A DNA stretch of 45,974 nt from Acidobacteriota bacterium (lineage in GTDB: Bacteria; Acidobacteriota; Vicinamibacteria; Fen-336). The DNA lies in contig JAJDNS010000029.1 in assembly GCA_022340585.1 (NCBI GenBank), forward strand, positions 1 through 45,974, read 5' to 3'. The translations under genes were made by a program, and so were the position numbers. The notes below the pieces were generated by a model. The model worked only from the letters and a program-made list of their open reading frames with translations. It was not told where the DNA came from and searched no databases. The stretch's first letter is position 1; each line of letters opens with the position of its first letter. Shown piece by piece: positions 34,659 through 43,084 of this stretch.

Positions 34659-35492
34659 ATGAAGAACATCAAGCTCGCGGCTCGCGAGAGCCGGCCGCCC
34701 ACGGTCGTGAACGCCGGCGGCGTCGAGATCGGCAGCGGCTTCAGCGTGATCGCCGGACCCTGCGCGGTGGAGACCGAGGAGCAGACCGTGACCACGGCCC
34801 GGGCCGTCCAGGCGGCCGGGGCCGACGTGCTGCGGGGGGGGGCCTTCAAGCCCCGCACCTCGCCCTACGCCTTCCAGGGGCTCGGCATCGAGGGCCTGAA
34901 GATCCTGGCCGTGGCCGGGGCGGAGACCGGGCTCCCCATCATCACCGAGGTCCTCGACCCCCGGGACGTCTCCTGGATCGCCGAGTACGCCGACATCCTG
35001 CAGATCGGCACCCGGAACATGCAGAACTTCGCCCTCCTCAAGGAGGTCGGTCGCGCCGACAAGCCGGTGATGCTCAAGCGGGGGATGTACTCCACCCTCG
35101 AGGAGTGGCTCAACTGCGCCGAGTACATCCTCGGCGAGGGCAACCCCGACGTCATCCTCTGTGAGCGCGGGATCCGCTCCTTCGAGCAGTACACCAGAAA
35201 CACCCTCGACCTCGCCGCGGTTCCCGCCCTCCGGGAGCTCACCCACCTCCCGGTCATCGTGGACCCCACCCACGCCACTGGCCGGCCCAGCCTCGTGGGG
35301 CCAATGAGCATGGGGGCCCTGGCGGTGGGGGCGGCGGGCATCATGGTCGAGGTCCACTGCAACCCGGCGGAGGCCCTCTGCGACGCCAGGCAGGCCCTCA
35401 CCATGGATGCGTTCGCCAGCCTCATGGGCCGGCTGCGGGGGCTGGAGACCTACCTCGCCGCGCAGGCGAGCGAGAGCGAGGTGACGGGATGA
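34659..35492 (+). CDS. aroF: 3-deoxy-7-phosphoheptulonate (DAHP) synthase, type I beta
   Basis: A 277-residue enzyme joining phosphoenolpyruvate and erythrose-4-phosphate at the entry of the shikimate pathway. Seen: [51 protein letters not shown] and [12 protein letters not shown] with EVHCNP, the residues of the active site and metal site. It has no N-terminal ferredoxin-like regulatory domain of the Thermotoga type, so it is a short, minimal form. The ATG has GGGAGGGG upstream. Its stop overlaps the start of pheA (ATGA), which couples the first step to the phenylalanine branch. Confidence 0.94.
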   Translation: MKNIKLAARESRPPTVVNAGGVEIGSGFSVIAGPCAVETEEQTVTTARAVQAAGADVLRGGAFKPRTSPYAFQGLGIEGLKILAVAGAETGLPIITEVLDPRDVSWIAEYADILQIGTRNMQNFALLKEVGRADKPVMLKRGMYSTLEEWLNCAEYILGEGNPDVILCERGIRSFEQYTRNTLDLAAVPALRELTHLPVIVDPTHATGRPSLVGPMSMGALAVGAAGIMVEVHCNPAEALCDARQALTMDAFASLMGRLRGLETYLAAQASESEVTG

Positions 35493-36571
35493 AGCTCGAC
35501 GACATCAGGCGCAAGGTCGACAAGATCGATCGCGAGCTGCTGGTCCTGCTCCACGAGCGGATGGGGCTGGCGCTCAGGGCCCGGAGGTTCAAGGACGAGG
35601 TCGTCGACGCCGAGCGCGAGGAGGCGGTCCTGGAGCGGGCCGGGCGCCTCAACTTGAGCCTCGTCGAGCAGTCGTTCGGGCAGCAGCTGCTCCGGACGAT
35701 CATCGAAGAGAGCAAGCGGCTCCAGGGCGAGGCCCGGGAGCTGGTGGCCTTCCAGGGCGAGCACGGCGCCTACGGGGAGCTCGCCGCACGGCGGCTCGCC
35801 CCGGACGCGGCCCACGCCCCGTGCCTGGAATACGCCGACGTCTTCGACGGCGTCGAGCAGGGCTACTTCGACCGGGGCGTCGTCCCGGTGGAGCACTCCC
35901 TCGAGGGCTCGGTGACCCAGGTCAACGACCTGCTCATCAAGACAACCGCCTCCGTGGTGGGCGAGGTCAACGTCCCGGTCAGCCACTGCCTCATGGCGGT
36001 GGAGGCGTCCGACTACCGTGAGCTCCGGGTCGTCTACTCCCACCCCGAGGCCCTGGCCCAGTGCGCCGGCTTCATCGAGCGCCTCAAGCTCGAGCCGCGG
36101 CCCTTCTACGACACCGCGGGGGCGGCCAAGATGCTGGCCCGGGAGAACCCCAGGGGCGCCGCCGCGATTGCCTCCCCCCTGGCCGCCGAGCTCTACGATC
36201 TCGCCATCCTCAAGGAGGGCATCGACGACGGACCGCCCAGCTCGACCCGCTTCCTGCTCCTCGCGCAGGAGCCCCTCACGGCGCCGCCGGGCGGGAAGTC
36301 GAAGTGCTCGACCATCTTCGCCACCGCCCACGAGGCCGGGAGCCTCTTCGAGGTGCTCCGCCTGTTCGCCGAGTCACAGATCAACCTGACCCGCATCGCC
36401 TCCACTCCGCGCCGCGACGACCCGGGCAACTACACCTTCTTCCTCGACTTCGAGGGCCGGCCGGAGGACGAGAAGGTGGCCCCGGTCATGGACGAGCTGA
36501 AGAAGCGGACGATCGAGATGAAGTTCCTCGGCAGCTATCCGGTGGACAACGGCGAGGGCGCCGAGAAGTAG
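35489..36571 (+). CDS. pheA: Chorismate mutase / prephenate dehydratase
   Basis: A 360-residue P-protein. An AroQ-type chorismate mutase helical domain spans about residues 1-83 ([21 protein letters not shown]), prephenate dehydratase about 86-268 ([37 protein letters not shown] with the catalytic Thr-Arg-Phe), and an ACT regulatory domain about 272-355. In the ACT domain the normal phenylalanine-binding signature ESRP reads ASTP (304-307), while the preceding INLTRI is conserved. This may weaken or alter feedback inhibition. Coupled by overlap to aroF. Produces phenylpyruvate for phenylalanine synthesis. Confidence 0.94.
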   Translation: MKLDDIRRKVDKIDRELLVLLHERMGLALRARRFKDEVVDAEREEAVLERAGRLNLSLVEQSFGQQLLRTIIEESKRLQGEARELVAFQGEHGAYGELAARRLAPDAAHAPCLEYADVFDGVEQGYFDRGVVPVEHSLEGSVTQVNDLLIKTTASVVGEVNVPVSHCLMAVEASDYRELRVVYSHPEALAQCAGFIERLKLEPRPFYDTAGAAKMLARENPRGAAAIASPLAAELYDLAILKEGIDDGPPSSTRFLLLAQEPLTAPPGGKSKCSTIFATAHEAGSLFEVLRLFAESQINLTRIASTPRRDDPGNYTFFLDFEGRPEDEKVAPVMDELKKRTIEMKFLGSYPVDNGEGAEK

Positions 36572-36590
36572 CCTCCGCGGAGACGAACGC

Positions 36591-37631
36591 TCAACGGCCG
36601 ACGCGTCGGGGGGCGACCGGGACCCCGGTGGCGGCCGACTCGTAGACGGCCTCCTGAACCGCCAGGGTCTGGAGGTACTCCTCGCCGCTGGTCTCGAACG
36701 GGCTCCGGTCCAGCATGCGGTCCACGAAGTGGCGCTGCGTCGTGAAGCAGCAGTCCCCCCCGAAGTTCCGGTCCTCGTGTGGGTAGGCGTACTCCCGCTC
36801 GTCCTCGCCCAGGGGCTGGACGGTGATCCGGCCGTCGCCGTAGAGGCGGAGCGAGCCGCGGTTGCCTTCGACCAGCAGCTCCCCGAAGGTGTAGCGGGGG
36901 TTGGGCGGGTTCGGCTCGTTGTAGCGGTTGGCGTCGAGGAGGCCCACCGCCCCGCTGGAGAAGTCGAAGACGAGGATCCCGCAATCCTCGCCGGCGATCA
37001 CCGGGTTCAGGCGGCGCAGCCGCGCGTACACCCGCTCCACCCGGCCCGCCAGGTAGCGGAAGGTGTCGATGAAGTGCACCCCGGTCTCGTAGACGAGCAG
37101 CCGTGGGTACCCGCGGAAGTGGGGGTGCCGGGCGAGGTAGGCGTCCTGGCCCCAGCCGTCGCCCATCCGCATCCGGAAGGCGAGGGAGTGGAGCTTCTCC
37201 CCCACCGCCTGGGCGTCGAGGAGGCGCCGGATCTGCCGGTACCAGGGCTGGAAGCGCCAGTTCTCGTGGACCATGAAGCGGATCCTCGCCGCCCTCGCCG
37301 CTTCGACGATCGCCGTCGCTTCCTGGAAGCTGGGGGCCAGGGGCTTCTGGCAGATCACGTGCACCCCGCGCTCGCCGGCGAAGGCGCACATCTCGCGGTG
37401 GGTCTCGGGAGGGGTGATGATGTCCACGAAATCGGGCTTCTCCTTCTCGACCATCTCCCGGTAGTCGGTGTAGTGGCGCGCGATGCCGTGCTCCTCCATC
37501 AGGGGCTGCGCCCTCTCCTCGTTCCGGTTGCAGAGCGCGGTGATCTCCACCTCGGGGATCCGCGTCCACGCCTCGCAGTGGAAGCGGCTGAAGTGCCCGG
37601 CGCCGATGGCGACACCCTTGAGCTTCTCCAT
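36591..37631 (-). CDS. Gfo/Idh/MocA family NAD(P)-dependent oxidoreductase
   Basis: A 346-residue sugar or inositol-type dehydrogenase. The N-terminal Rossmann fold starts KGVAIGAGHFSRFH (a GxGxxS variant) and has the family motif CQKPLAPSF (the EKP-type lysine). The C-terminal domain has MVHENWRFQPWY and YETGVHFIDTFRYL, with the His of the catalytic region. ATG 37631 has GGAGGAG upstream. It follows the OtnK-type kinase gene by 61 bases on the same strand, so the pair likely works on one carbohydrate acid, but the usual partner aldolase is not in the window. Confidence 0.88.
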   Translation of the reverse strand: MEKLKGVAIGAGHFSRFHCEAWTRIPEVEITALCNRNEERAQPLMEEHGIARHYTDYREMVEKEKPDFVDIITPPETHREMCAFAGERGVHVICQKPLAPSFQEATAIVEAARAARIRFMVHENWRFQPWYRQIRRLLDAQAVGEKLHSLAFRMRMGDGWGQDAYLARHPHFRGYPRLLVYETGVHFIDTFRYLAGRVERVYARLRRLNPVIAGEDCGILVFDFSSGAVGLLDANRYNEPNPPNPRYTFGELLVEGNRGSLRLYGDGRITVQPLGEDEREYAYPHEDRNFGGDCCFTTQRHFVDRMLDRSPFETSGEEYLQTLAVQEAVYESAATGVPVAPRRVGR

Positions 37632-37692
37632 CAGGACTCCTCCGCGACCGCTCCTCGCGCCAGGCTCCCCCCCCGCAGACGGGCCTCGGTGC

Positions 37693-38991
37693 TCACGAGC
37701 GCTCGAGGGACTGCAGCGCTTTCAGGAAGAAGTCCTCGGACCCGAAGTCGCCGGACTTGAAGGCCACGTGGACGGCGGGCTCTCCGAGGTGGAGGGTCCA
37801 GGGCACGTCGGGGTCGATCTCGGGTCCGATGCGCAGCCGGTGCAGCCCGAGAGCCGCCGCCACGTGCTCGCCGGTCTCGCCCCCGGCCACCACGAAGGTC
37901 CGGACCCGGTGGTCCACGAGGGCGCTAACGATGTCGCCGAACGCCTTCTCGAGGATGTGGCTGACCTGCTCCCGGCCCAGGGACCCCGGGGCCTGCTCGA
38001 CCCCCTCCGGGGAGGCGGTGGAATGGATCAGGACGACGCCGCCCTCGAGAGCGATGCGGGCGTCCGCGACGACGCCCTCCACCGTCTGCCGGCCCCCGGC
38101 GAGGGCGATCGGGTCCAGGGCGAGGGTCGGGTGTCGGCGGGCCATCGCCGCGACCTGGGCCCGGGTCGCCTCGGAGCAGCTTCCGGACAGGAACACCACC
38201 GGTGGGACGAGATCTGGAAACCGGGGCTCGATGCGCTGGGGGAGGGCATCGGTCCGGCGGAAGTTCGCGGGCAGGCCGCGGGCGATCCCCGATCCGCCGG
38301 TCAGGAGGCGCAGCTCGGCCACCGCGGTTGCGGCGCTCCACAGGTGATCTTCCTCGACCGCGTCCACCACCGCCAGGCGCACCCCCCGGGACCGGAGCTC
38401 GCCGATCGAGGCCCGGATCGCGCCCGCCCCCTTGTCCACGACCGCAAAGGGAACGAGACCCACCGCGTCCGGGGCCTGGCACTGCTGGCCCAGAAAGCGG
38501 ACCAGGTCGGGGTCCGTCATGGGAGTCAGCACATGGTGCCGCATGCCCGAGTCCGAGAGCAGCCGGTCACCAACGAACAGGTGTCCCTGATAGACCGTAC
38601 GCTCGTTCTCGGGGTCGGCGGGGCACACCACGGTGAGGTCCTCTGCCACCAGGTCGAGAAGGGCCTCGGCCACCGGGGCGATGTTGCCGGACTCGGTCGA
38701 GTCGAAGGTGGACGAGTACTTGAAGAAGAGCTGGCGGGCCCCCCGGGCAAGCAGCCAGCGGGCGGCCTCGACGGATTCCGTGACCGCCTGCTCCACCGGG
38801 GTGTAGCGAGTCTTGAGGGCGACGACGATCGCGTCCGCTTCCACCCCCTCGTCGTCCCCGGTGGGTGATCCCAGGAACTGGACGACGTCCATCCCATTCC
38901 GGGTCAGCGAGGAGCCGAGGTCGGTGGCGCCGCTGACGTCGTCGGCGACGGCCCCGAGCAGCAGGGGCCGCGCTCTCGGATCCTCCGACAT
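37693..38991 (-). CDS. otnK-like: Four-carbon acid sugar kinase (3-oxo-tetronate kinase family)
   Basis: A 432-residue kinase of the OtnK/DUF1537 family. The N-terminal half has GAVADDVSGATDLG, FFKYSSTFDSTESGN and VVCPADPENERTVYQGHLF; the C-terminal nucleotide-binding half has VVFLSGSCSEATRAQ and FVVAGGETGEHVAAALG. Members phosphorylate 3-oxo-tetronates or related four-carbon acid sugars so that a class II aldolase can split them. Neither an OtnC aldolase nor an OtnI isomerase is here. ATG 38991 follows a TACACT box by ten bases, with no Shine-Dalgarno sequence. Confidence 0.88.
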   Translation of the reverse strand: MSEDPRARPLLLGAVADDVSGATDLGSSLTRNGMDVVQFLGSPTGDDEGVEADAIVVALKTRYTPVEQAVTESVEAARWLLARGARQLFFKYSSTFDSTESGNIAPVAEALLDLVAEDLTVVCPADPENERTVYQGHLFVGDRLLSDSGMRHHVLTPMTDPDLVRFLGQQCQAPDAVGLVPFAVVDKGAGAIRASIGELRSRGVRLAVVDAVEEDHLWSAATAVAELRLLTGGSGIARGLPANFRRTDALPQRIEPRFPDLVPPVVFLSGSCSEATRAQVAAMARRHPTLALDPIALAGGRQTVEGVVADARIALEGGVVLIHSTASPEGVEQAPGSLGREQVSHILEKAFGDIVSALVDHRVRTFVVAGGETGEHVAAALGLHRLRIGPEIDPDVPWTLHLGEPAVHVAFKSGDFGSEDFFLKALQSLERS

Positions 38992-39001
38992 GACCGCGCT
39001 C

Positions 39002-39007
39002 AGTGTA
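39002..39007 (-). promoter_or_regulatory. Putative -10 box TACACT of the otnK-like operon
   Basis: TACACT on the minus strand ends ten bases before ATG 38991, which would leave a leader of only a few bases. Same form as the TAGACT and TATACT boxes elsewhere in the window. Confidence 0.42.
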
Positions 39008-39091
39008 CATTGTCGGACGGGCGATCCGTGCCGCCGGCTTCCCGGCCAAGATCGCCTTTGTCGGGGGCCCTCCAGACTCAGCCCGACGGCC

Positions 39092-39421
39092 TCAGGCCGC
39101 GGTCAGCCAGCCGATCCACTGACGCTGCGGGCCCGCGTGCGTCCACTCGAGGCCGCACCGCGTGCAGCCCTGGTCGGAGGTGGTCCACACCACCCGTCCC
39201 GTGGCCGGCACCGCCTGGCGAGCCTGGCCGGAGTGCAGGTGGAGGATGAGCTCGTCGCCGACCGCCAGCGTCGCGTCGTCGAACGCGAGGCAGGCGCCGC
39301 CATCCGACAGATTGACGGCCTCGCCAACCGCACGCATTCTCTCGGCTTCGGCGGAGACGAGCACCGGGTGCGCGGGCACGCGCCGCTCGCTGCGGCGGTG
39401 AGGGCGCTCGCTGACGTCCAT
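39092..39421 (-). CDS. PilZ domain protein
   Basis: A 109-residue single-domain PilZ protein, a likely cyclic di-GMP effector. The ligand-binding signature is present: the Arg-rich RRSERR at residues 10-15 and NLSDGGACL near 38-46 (the N/DxSxxG motif). The rest forms a beta-barrel with VPATGRVVWTTSD and CGLEW, the usual end. It is a stand-alone receptor; the window holds no diguanylate cyclase or phosphodiesterase. A weak TACTCC box lies five bases before the ATG. Confidence 0.88.
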   Translation of the reverse strand: MDVSERPHRRSERRVPAHPVLVSAEAERMRAVGEAVNLSDGGACLAFDDATLAVGDELILHLHSGQARQAVPATGRVVWTTSDQGCTRCGLEWTHAGPQRQWIGWLTAA

Positions 39422-39539
39422 GGCCGGGAGTAGAACACGAACGGCCGCTCGCGCGCCACCTCTCGCCGTGGTCGGCCACGCGTTTCGGGCAGAGCCTGCG
39501 AGACTCCGTTCCCCGGCCCGCGCCGCGGCGGCGACCTCC

Positions 39540-40043
39540 TCACTGGCCGGCGGTGGCGGCCTCGAGGGGGGCGCCGCAGCCCGCGCAGTGGGTCCATCCC
39601 TCCTGCACGGGCTTCCGACACTGCGGGCACGCCGGTCGCACCGCTGTCCCGCAGCACGCGCAGAAGGCCTGCTCGGCCGTGGCCGGCGCCTGGCACGACG
39701 GGCAGGGTACCGGCAGCGGGTCGCGCAGGATGAAGAAGAGGATGATCCCGATGGCGTTGGGGATGAAGATCGCGAGCAACACCCACAGCACCGAGTTCAT
39801 CCCGCGCCGCTTCGCGTCGGCCCACACGTAGCCAACGAGAAGGACGTAGAGGGCCATCAGTATGCCGACGGCGGCGGTCACGAAGAACCAGCCCCAGATG
39901 ATCGGAGGGATGGAGTCCCCCGCGCTCATCGGCCCCGCCAGCCAGACGAAGCCCATCAGGGCGAGGTAGGCGAGATAGACGACTCCCGCGATCACGAACG
40001 CCGCGCCGGGAATGAGATCCCACTCCTGCCGAAAGCGACTCAT
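39540..40043 (-). CDS. Zinc-ribbon membrane protein of the sigma/anti-sigma operon
   Basis: A 167-residue protein with three hydrophobic segments (about residues 12-38, 47-72 and 84-106) and a C-terminal double zinc-ribbon: CPSC, CACCG, CPQC, CAGCG, eight cysteines in four pairs. The third membrane segment is preceded by WADAKRRGMNSVLW, common in small bacterial PLDc_N-like membrane proteins. The ATG overlaps the anti-sigma stop (ATGA), so it is coupled to the regulatory pair. Function unknown; a target or accessory of the sigma factor is plausible. Confidence 0.75.
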   Translation of the reverse strand: MSRFRQEWDLIPGAAFVIAGVVYLAYLALMGFVWLAGPMSAGDSIPPIIWGWFFVTAAVGILMALYVLLVGYVWADAKRRGMNSVLWVLLAIFIPNAIGIILFFILRDPLPVPCPSCQAPATAEQAFCACCGTAVRPACPQCRKPVQEGWTHCAGCGAPLEAATAGQ

Positions 40044-40507
40044 GCCAGTCTCCCTTCCTCGTGTGTCCGGCGCCCGAGCAGCACCGTTGCCGCGGCCGCC
40101 GCCACCCATCCGGCGACGAGGTACGCCCCGAACCAGATGATCGTGGGGCCCAGGGGGCGTTCGAAACGCAGCGCCAGCTCGCCGACCAGGAGCTCGAGGA
40201 GCAGCCAGGCGACCCCGGTCAGCGTCCAGCCGAAGACGATCAGGAACCCCAGCGCCGCCCGGTTCCAGGTCTGCTCCTCCCGCTCCGCCTGGCGGCGCTC
40301 GATCGTCGCCCGGGTCCGGGCGAGGAGCCCGGGCGAGGGCACGGGCGTGGGAAGGTCCCGCAGACCGTCGCCCAGCCTCCGCCACTGCTCCGCCTGGGCC
40401 GCGCAGTCCGGGCACTCTCGCAGGTGCGCGTCCACGCGCCTCTGCTCCCCGGGGTCGAGCGCCTCCGCGGCGGCGAGGGCGAGCCGGTCGGTCACGTGTC
40501 CGCTCAT
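40040..40507 (-). CDS. Zinc-binding anti-sigma factor, membrane-bound
   Basis: A 155-residue protein. The cytosolic N-terminus carries the ZAS motif His28-x3-Cys32-x2-Cys35 (HLRECPDC) that binds a sigma factor. A linker is followed by two hydrophobic segments (about residues 84-105 and 119-142), so it is an inner-membrane anti-sigma factor. Its ATG overlaps the stop of the ECF sigma gene (ATGA), as usual for such pairs. The signal it senses is unknown. Confidence 0.85.
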   Translation of the reverse strand: MSGHVTDRLALAAAEALDPGEQRRVDAHLRECPDCAAQAEQWRRLGDGLRDLPTPVPSPGLLARTRATIERRQAEREEQTWNRAALGFLIVFGWTLTGVAWLLLELLVGELALRFERPLGPTIIWFGAYLVAGWVAAAAATVLLGRRTHEEGRLA

Positions 40508-41139
40508 TGCCACTCGTCCCGGGGGCCCTGCTCGAGGAGCCGTGCCCGCAGACGGGCCATCGCCCGGTAGAGGCGCGCCTTGACCGTCGGCAGCGGGGCC
40601 CCCACCAGCGCGGCCATCTCCTTCAGCGAGAGCCCTTCCTCGAAGCGCAGGCTCAGCACCTCGCGGTCGTGGGGCGCCAGGCCGTCGAAGGCCGCGACCA
40701 GTCGCTCCCGACGCTCCCGGGCGGCCACCCGCGCGAGCGGATCCTCGGTGGCCCCGGGGCCCTGGGTCGGCGCCGGCGGCTCGGGGCCCTCGTCGAGGCT
40801 CTCGGGCCGGTACCGCCGCAGGTGGTCGAGGCCGAGGTTGCGGCCCACGGTGAGGAGCCAGGGGAGGAACGGTCGCGTCGCGTCGTAGCGCCGGATCCGC
40901 CCGGCCACTCTCACCCACGTCTGCTGGAATACGTCGTCGGCCATCGTCTCGTCTCCCAGGAGGCGTCGCAGGTATCGGAGCAGGCGGTCCTGGTGCCGCC
41001 CCATCAGGCCGTCGAGGCCGGTGAGGTCGCCCTTCCGCAACCGCGCCGCGTCGTCCCGATCAAGGTCCAGCGTTGCCTCCGCTACCTGGGGTACGGACGA
41101 GGGCGCCGAAAGGACGCACCCAGTCGTGTCGGGAAGCAT
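40504..41139 (-). CDS. ECF-type RNA polymerase sigma factor
   Basis: A 211-residue sigma factor with region 2 at about residues 45-110 (DGLMGRHQDRLLRYLRRLL, DDVFQQTWVRVAGRI, PFLPWLLTVGRNLGLDHLRR) and region 4 at about 148-205 (FDGLAPHDREVLSLRFEEGLS, then LVGAPLPTVKARLYRAMARL, the recognition helix). A Pro- and Glu-rich linker separates them. It is the first gene of a three-gene operon with anti-sigma and zinc-ribbon genes and is divergent from the polyamine-transporter operon with just 30 bases between the starts. ATG 41139 is the only good start; a later start is possible because the first 25 residues are not conserved. Confidence 0.88.
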   Translation of the reverse strand: MLPDTTGCVLSAPSSVPQVAEATLDLDRDDAARLRKGDLTGLDGLMGRHQDRLLRYLRRLLGDETMADDVFQQTWVRVAGRIRRYDATRPFLPWLLTVGRNLGLDHLRRYRPESLDEGPEPPAPTQGPGATEDPLARVAARERRERLVAAFDGLAPHDREVLSLRFEEGLSLKEMAALVGAPLPTVKARLYRAMARLRARLLEQGPRDEWQ

Positions 41140-41140
41140 A

Positions 41141-41146
41141 TAGAAT
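41141..41146 (+). promoter_or_regulatory. Putative -10 box TAGAAT of the polyamine-transporter operon
   Basis: TATAGAAT contains TAGAAT, 23 bases before GTG 41170, with a GGGAGGGG ribosome-binding site in the leader. It overlaps the start region of the divergent sigma-factor gene, so the two transcription units could interfere with each other. Confidence 0.4.
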
Positions 41147-41169
41147 CGCGCCCTCACCGGGAGGGGCGC

Positions 41170-42243
41170 GTGCGGGGCGCGGTTTCCATCGACGGGGTGC
41201 GGAAGGCCTACGGGGACGTGGTCGCCGTGGACGGGGTGTCGCTCGCCGTGGAGCCGGGCGAGTTCCTCACCCTCCTGGGTCCCTCCGGCTGCGGGAAGAC
41301 GACCCTGCTGCGACTGCTGGCGGGCTTCGAGCGGCCGGACGAGGGACGCCTCCTCATCTCTGGCCGCGACGTCGCGGGCGTGCCCCCCCACGAGCGGCCC
41401 GTCAACACCGTCTTCCAGCACTACGCCCTGTTTCCCCACCGCACCGTCGCCGGAAACGTGGGCTTCGGACTCGAGGCCCGAGGCCTGCCCCGCGCGGAGA
41501 TCGGCGAGCGCGTGGCCCGGGCGCTCGGGATGGTCCGTCTCGAGGGTCTCGGCGACCGCGGCATCACCCAGCTCTCGGGCGGTCAGAAGCAGCGAGTGGC
41601 CCTGGCTCGCGCGGTGGTGCTCGAGCCGGAGGTGCTCCTGCTCGACGAGCCCATGGGCGCCCTCGACCTCAAGCTCCGCAAGGAGATGCAGGTCGAGGTC
41701 AAGAACCTACAGGAGAGGCTGCGGACGACGTTTGTCTTCGTGACCCACGACCAGGAGGAGGCGCTCATCATGAGCGACCGCATCGCGGTCATGAACCGCG
41801 GGCGAATCGAGCAGCTCGACCGGACGGAGATCCTGTACGAGCGCCCGCGGACCCGCTTCGCCGCCGAGTTCCTCGGCGTGAAGAACATCTACGAGGCCAC
41901 GGTCGCGGGAGGCGCCGACGGCCACGTCACCCTCCACACCACCTGCGGGCTGGAGCTCCGGGCCCCGGACGGCGGGGGGTACGCCCCCGGCACCGTCGCT
42001 TGCATCGGTATCCGGCCCGAGCGCCTCGGGCTCGACGCCCCGGCCGCCGCCGGCGACACCGTCTTCGAGGGAATCCTCGACGACGAGATCTACCTCGGCG
42101 ATCGGACCGACTGGAGGGTCAGGGTGGGGGAGGAGGTCGTCACCGTGGCGGAGCCGGCCTCGCGCGTCCGCGAGCGCCATCGGGGCGACCCGGTGCGCGT
42201 CTCGGTTCCCCCCGGGGCCGTCCTCTGGCTGGAAGACCGGTGA
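41170..42243 (+). CDS. potA-like: Polyamine-type ABC transporter ATPase
   Basis: A 357-residue ABC ATPase of the PotA family. Walker A GPSGCGKTTLLR, Q-loop VFQHYALFPH, signature LSGGQKQRV, Walker B VLLLDEPMGALDLKLR and H-loop FVTHDQEEA are intact. The C-terminal TOBE domain (about 275-357) contains GIRPERL. GTG 41170 has GGGAGG upstream. First gene of a three-gene transporter operon; its stop overlaps the next start (GTGA). Confidence 0.92.
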   Translation: MRGAVSIDGVRKAYGDVVAVDGVSLAVEPGEFLTLLGPSGCGKTTLLRLLAGFERPDEGRLLISGRDVAGVPPHERPVNTVFQHYALFPHRTVAGNVGFGLEARGLPRAEIGERVARALGMVRLEGLGDRGITQLSGGQKQRVALARAVVLEPEVLLLDEPMGALDLKLRKEMQVEVKNLQERLRTTFVFVTHDQEEALIMSDRIAVMNRGRIEQLDRTEILYERPRTRFAAEFLGVKNIYEATVAGGADGHVTLHTTCGLELRAPDGGGYAPGTVACIGIRPERLGLDAPAAAGDTVFEGILDDEIYLGDRTDWRVRVGEEVVTVAEPASRVRERHRGDPVRVSVPPGAVLWLEDR

Positions 42244-43079
42244 GGAGCCGACGCCAGGCCGTCCTGCTGCTCCTGCCCGCGCTCGCCGTGCTCGTGGGGC
42301 TGTTCGTGGTCCCCCAGGCGTTCATGTTCGTAGCCTCGCTGTGGCAGCGTTCCACCTACGGCGGCCTCGAACGCCAGTGGACCCTTCTCAACTACCTCCG
42401 AGCCGTCGAACCTCTCTACCTCTGGATCCTCGTCCGCAGCATCGCCCTCGCTGTCGCCACCACGCTCCTCTGCCTCCTGGCCGGCTGGCCGGTCGCGTGG
42501 TGGCTGGGCGTCGTCGTCCCGCGCCGCTGGAAGAACGCTCTCCTGGTCCTCGTCATTCTCCCGTTCTGGACGAGCTTCCTCGTGAGGATGTACGCCTGGG
42601 TCTTCATCCTCCGGGAGGAAGGCCTGTTGAATCTGATGCTGGGGGGGCTCGGACTCCCGCCCCTGCCTCTCCTCTACAACGACTTCTCGGTGCTGCTGGG
42701 ACAGGTCTACGGTGAGCTGCCGTTCATGATCCTGCCCCTCTACGCCGCGATCGAGAAGCTCGACCCCTCCCTTCTCGAGGCCGCCGCCGATCTCGGGGCC
42801 ACGCCCACCCGCCGGCTCCTGGCCGTGGCGTTTCCCCTCACCGCCCCCGGCATCGCCGCCGGGTGCCTGCTCGTCTTCATCGCCTCGCTGGGGGCCTACC
42901 TCGCCCCCGATCTGCTTGGGGGCGGTCGTACCGTCTACGTCGGGAATCTCATCCAGAGCCAGTTCGCGGTGGCCCGCGACATGCCCTTCGGGGCCGCCCT
43001 GTCCCTTCTCCTCATGCTCAACGTGCTGGCCCTGCTCTGGCTCTTCCGACGGCCGCTCCGCGCGTCCCGGGAGCTCTGA
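42240..43079 (+). CDS. potB-like: Polyamine-type ABC permease
   Basis: A 279-residue inner-membrane permease with about six TM helices. The EAA loop is LEAAADLGATPTRRLLAV followed by FPLTAPGI, the contact to the ATPase. FLVRMYAWVFILREEG is typical of PotB. Start GTG 42240 overlaps the ATPase stop. Works with the permease domain of the next gene. Confidence 0.92.
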   Translation: MRSRRQAVLLLLPALAVLVGLFVVPQAFMFVASLWQRSTYGGLERQWTLLNYLRAVEPLYLWILVRSIALAVATTLLCLLAGWPVAWWLGVVVPRRWKNALLVLVILPFWTSFLVRMYAWVFILREEGLLNLMLGGLGLPPLPLLYNDFSVLLGQVYGELPFMILPLYAAIEKLDPSLLEAAADLGATPTRRLLAVAFPLTAPGIAAGCLLVFIASLGAYLAPDLLGGGRTVYVGNLIQSQFAVARDMPFGAALSLLLMLNVLALLWLFRRPLRASREL

Positions 43080-43084
43080 CCGGG

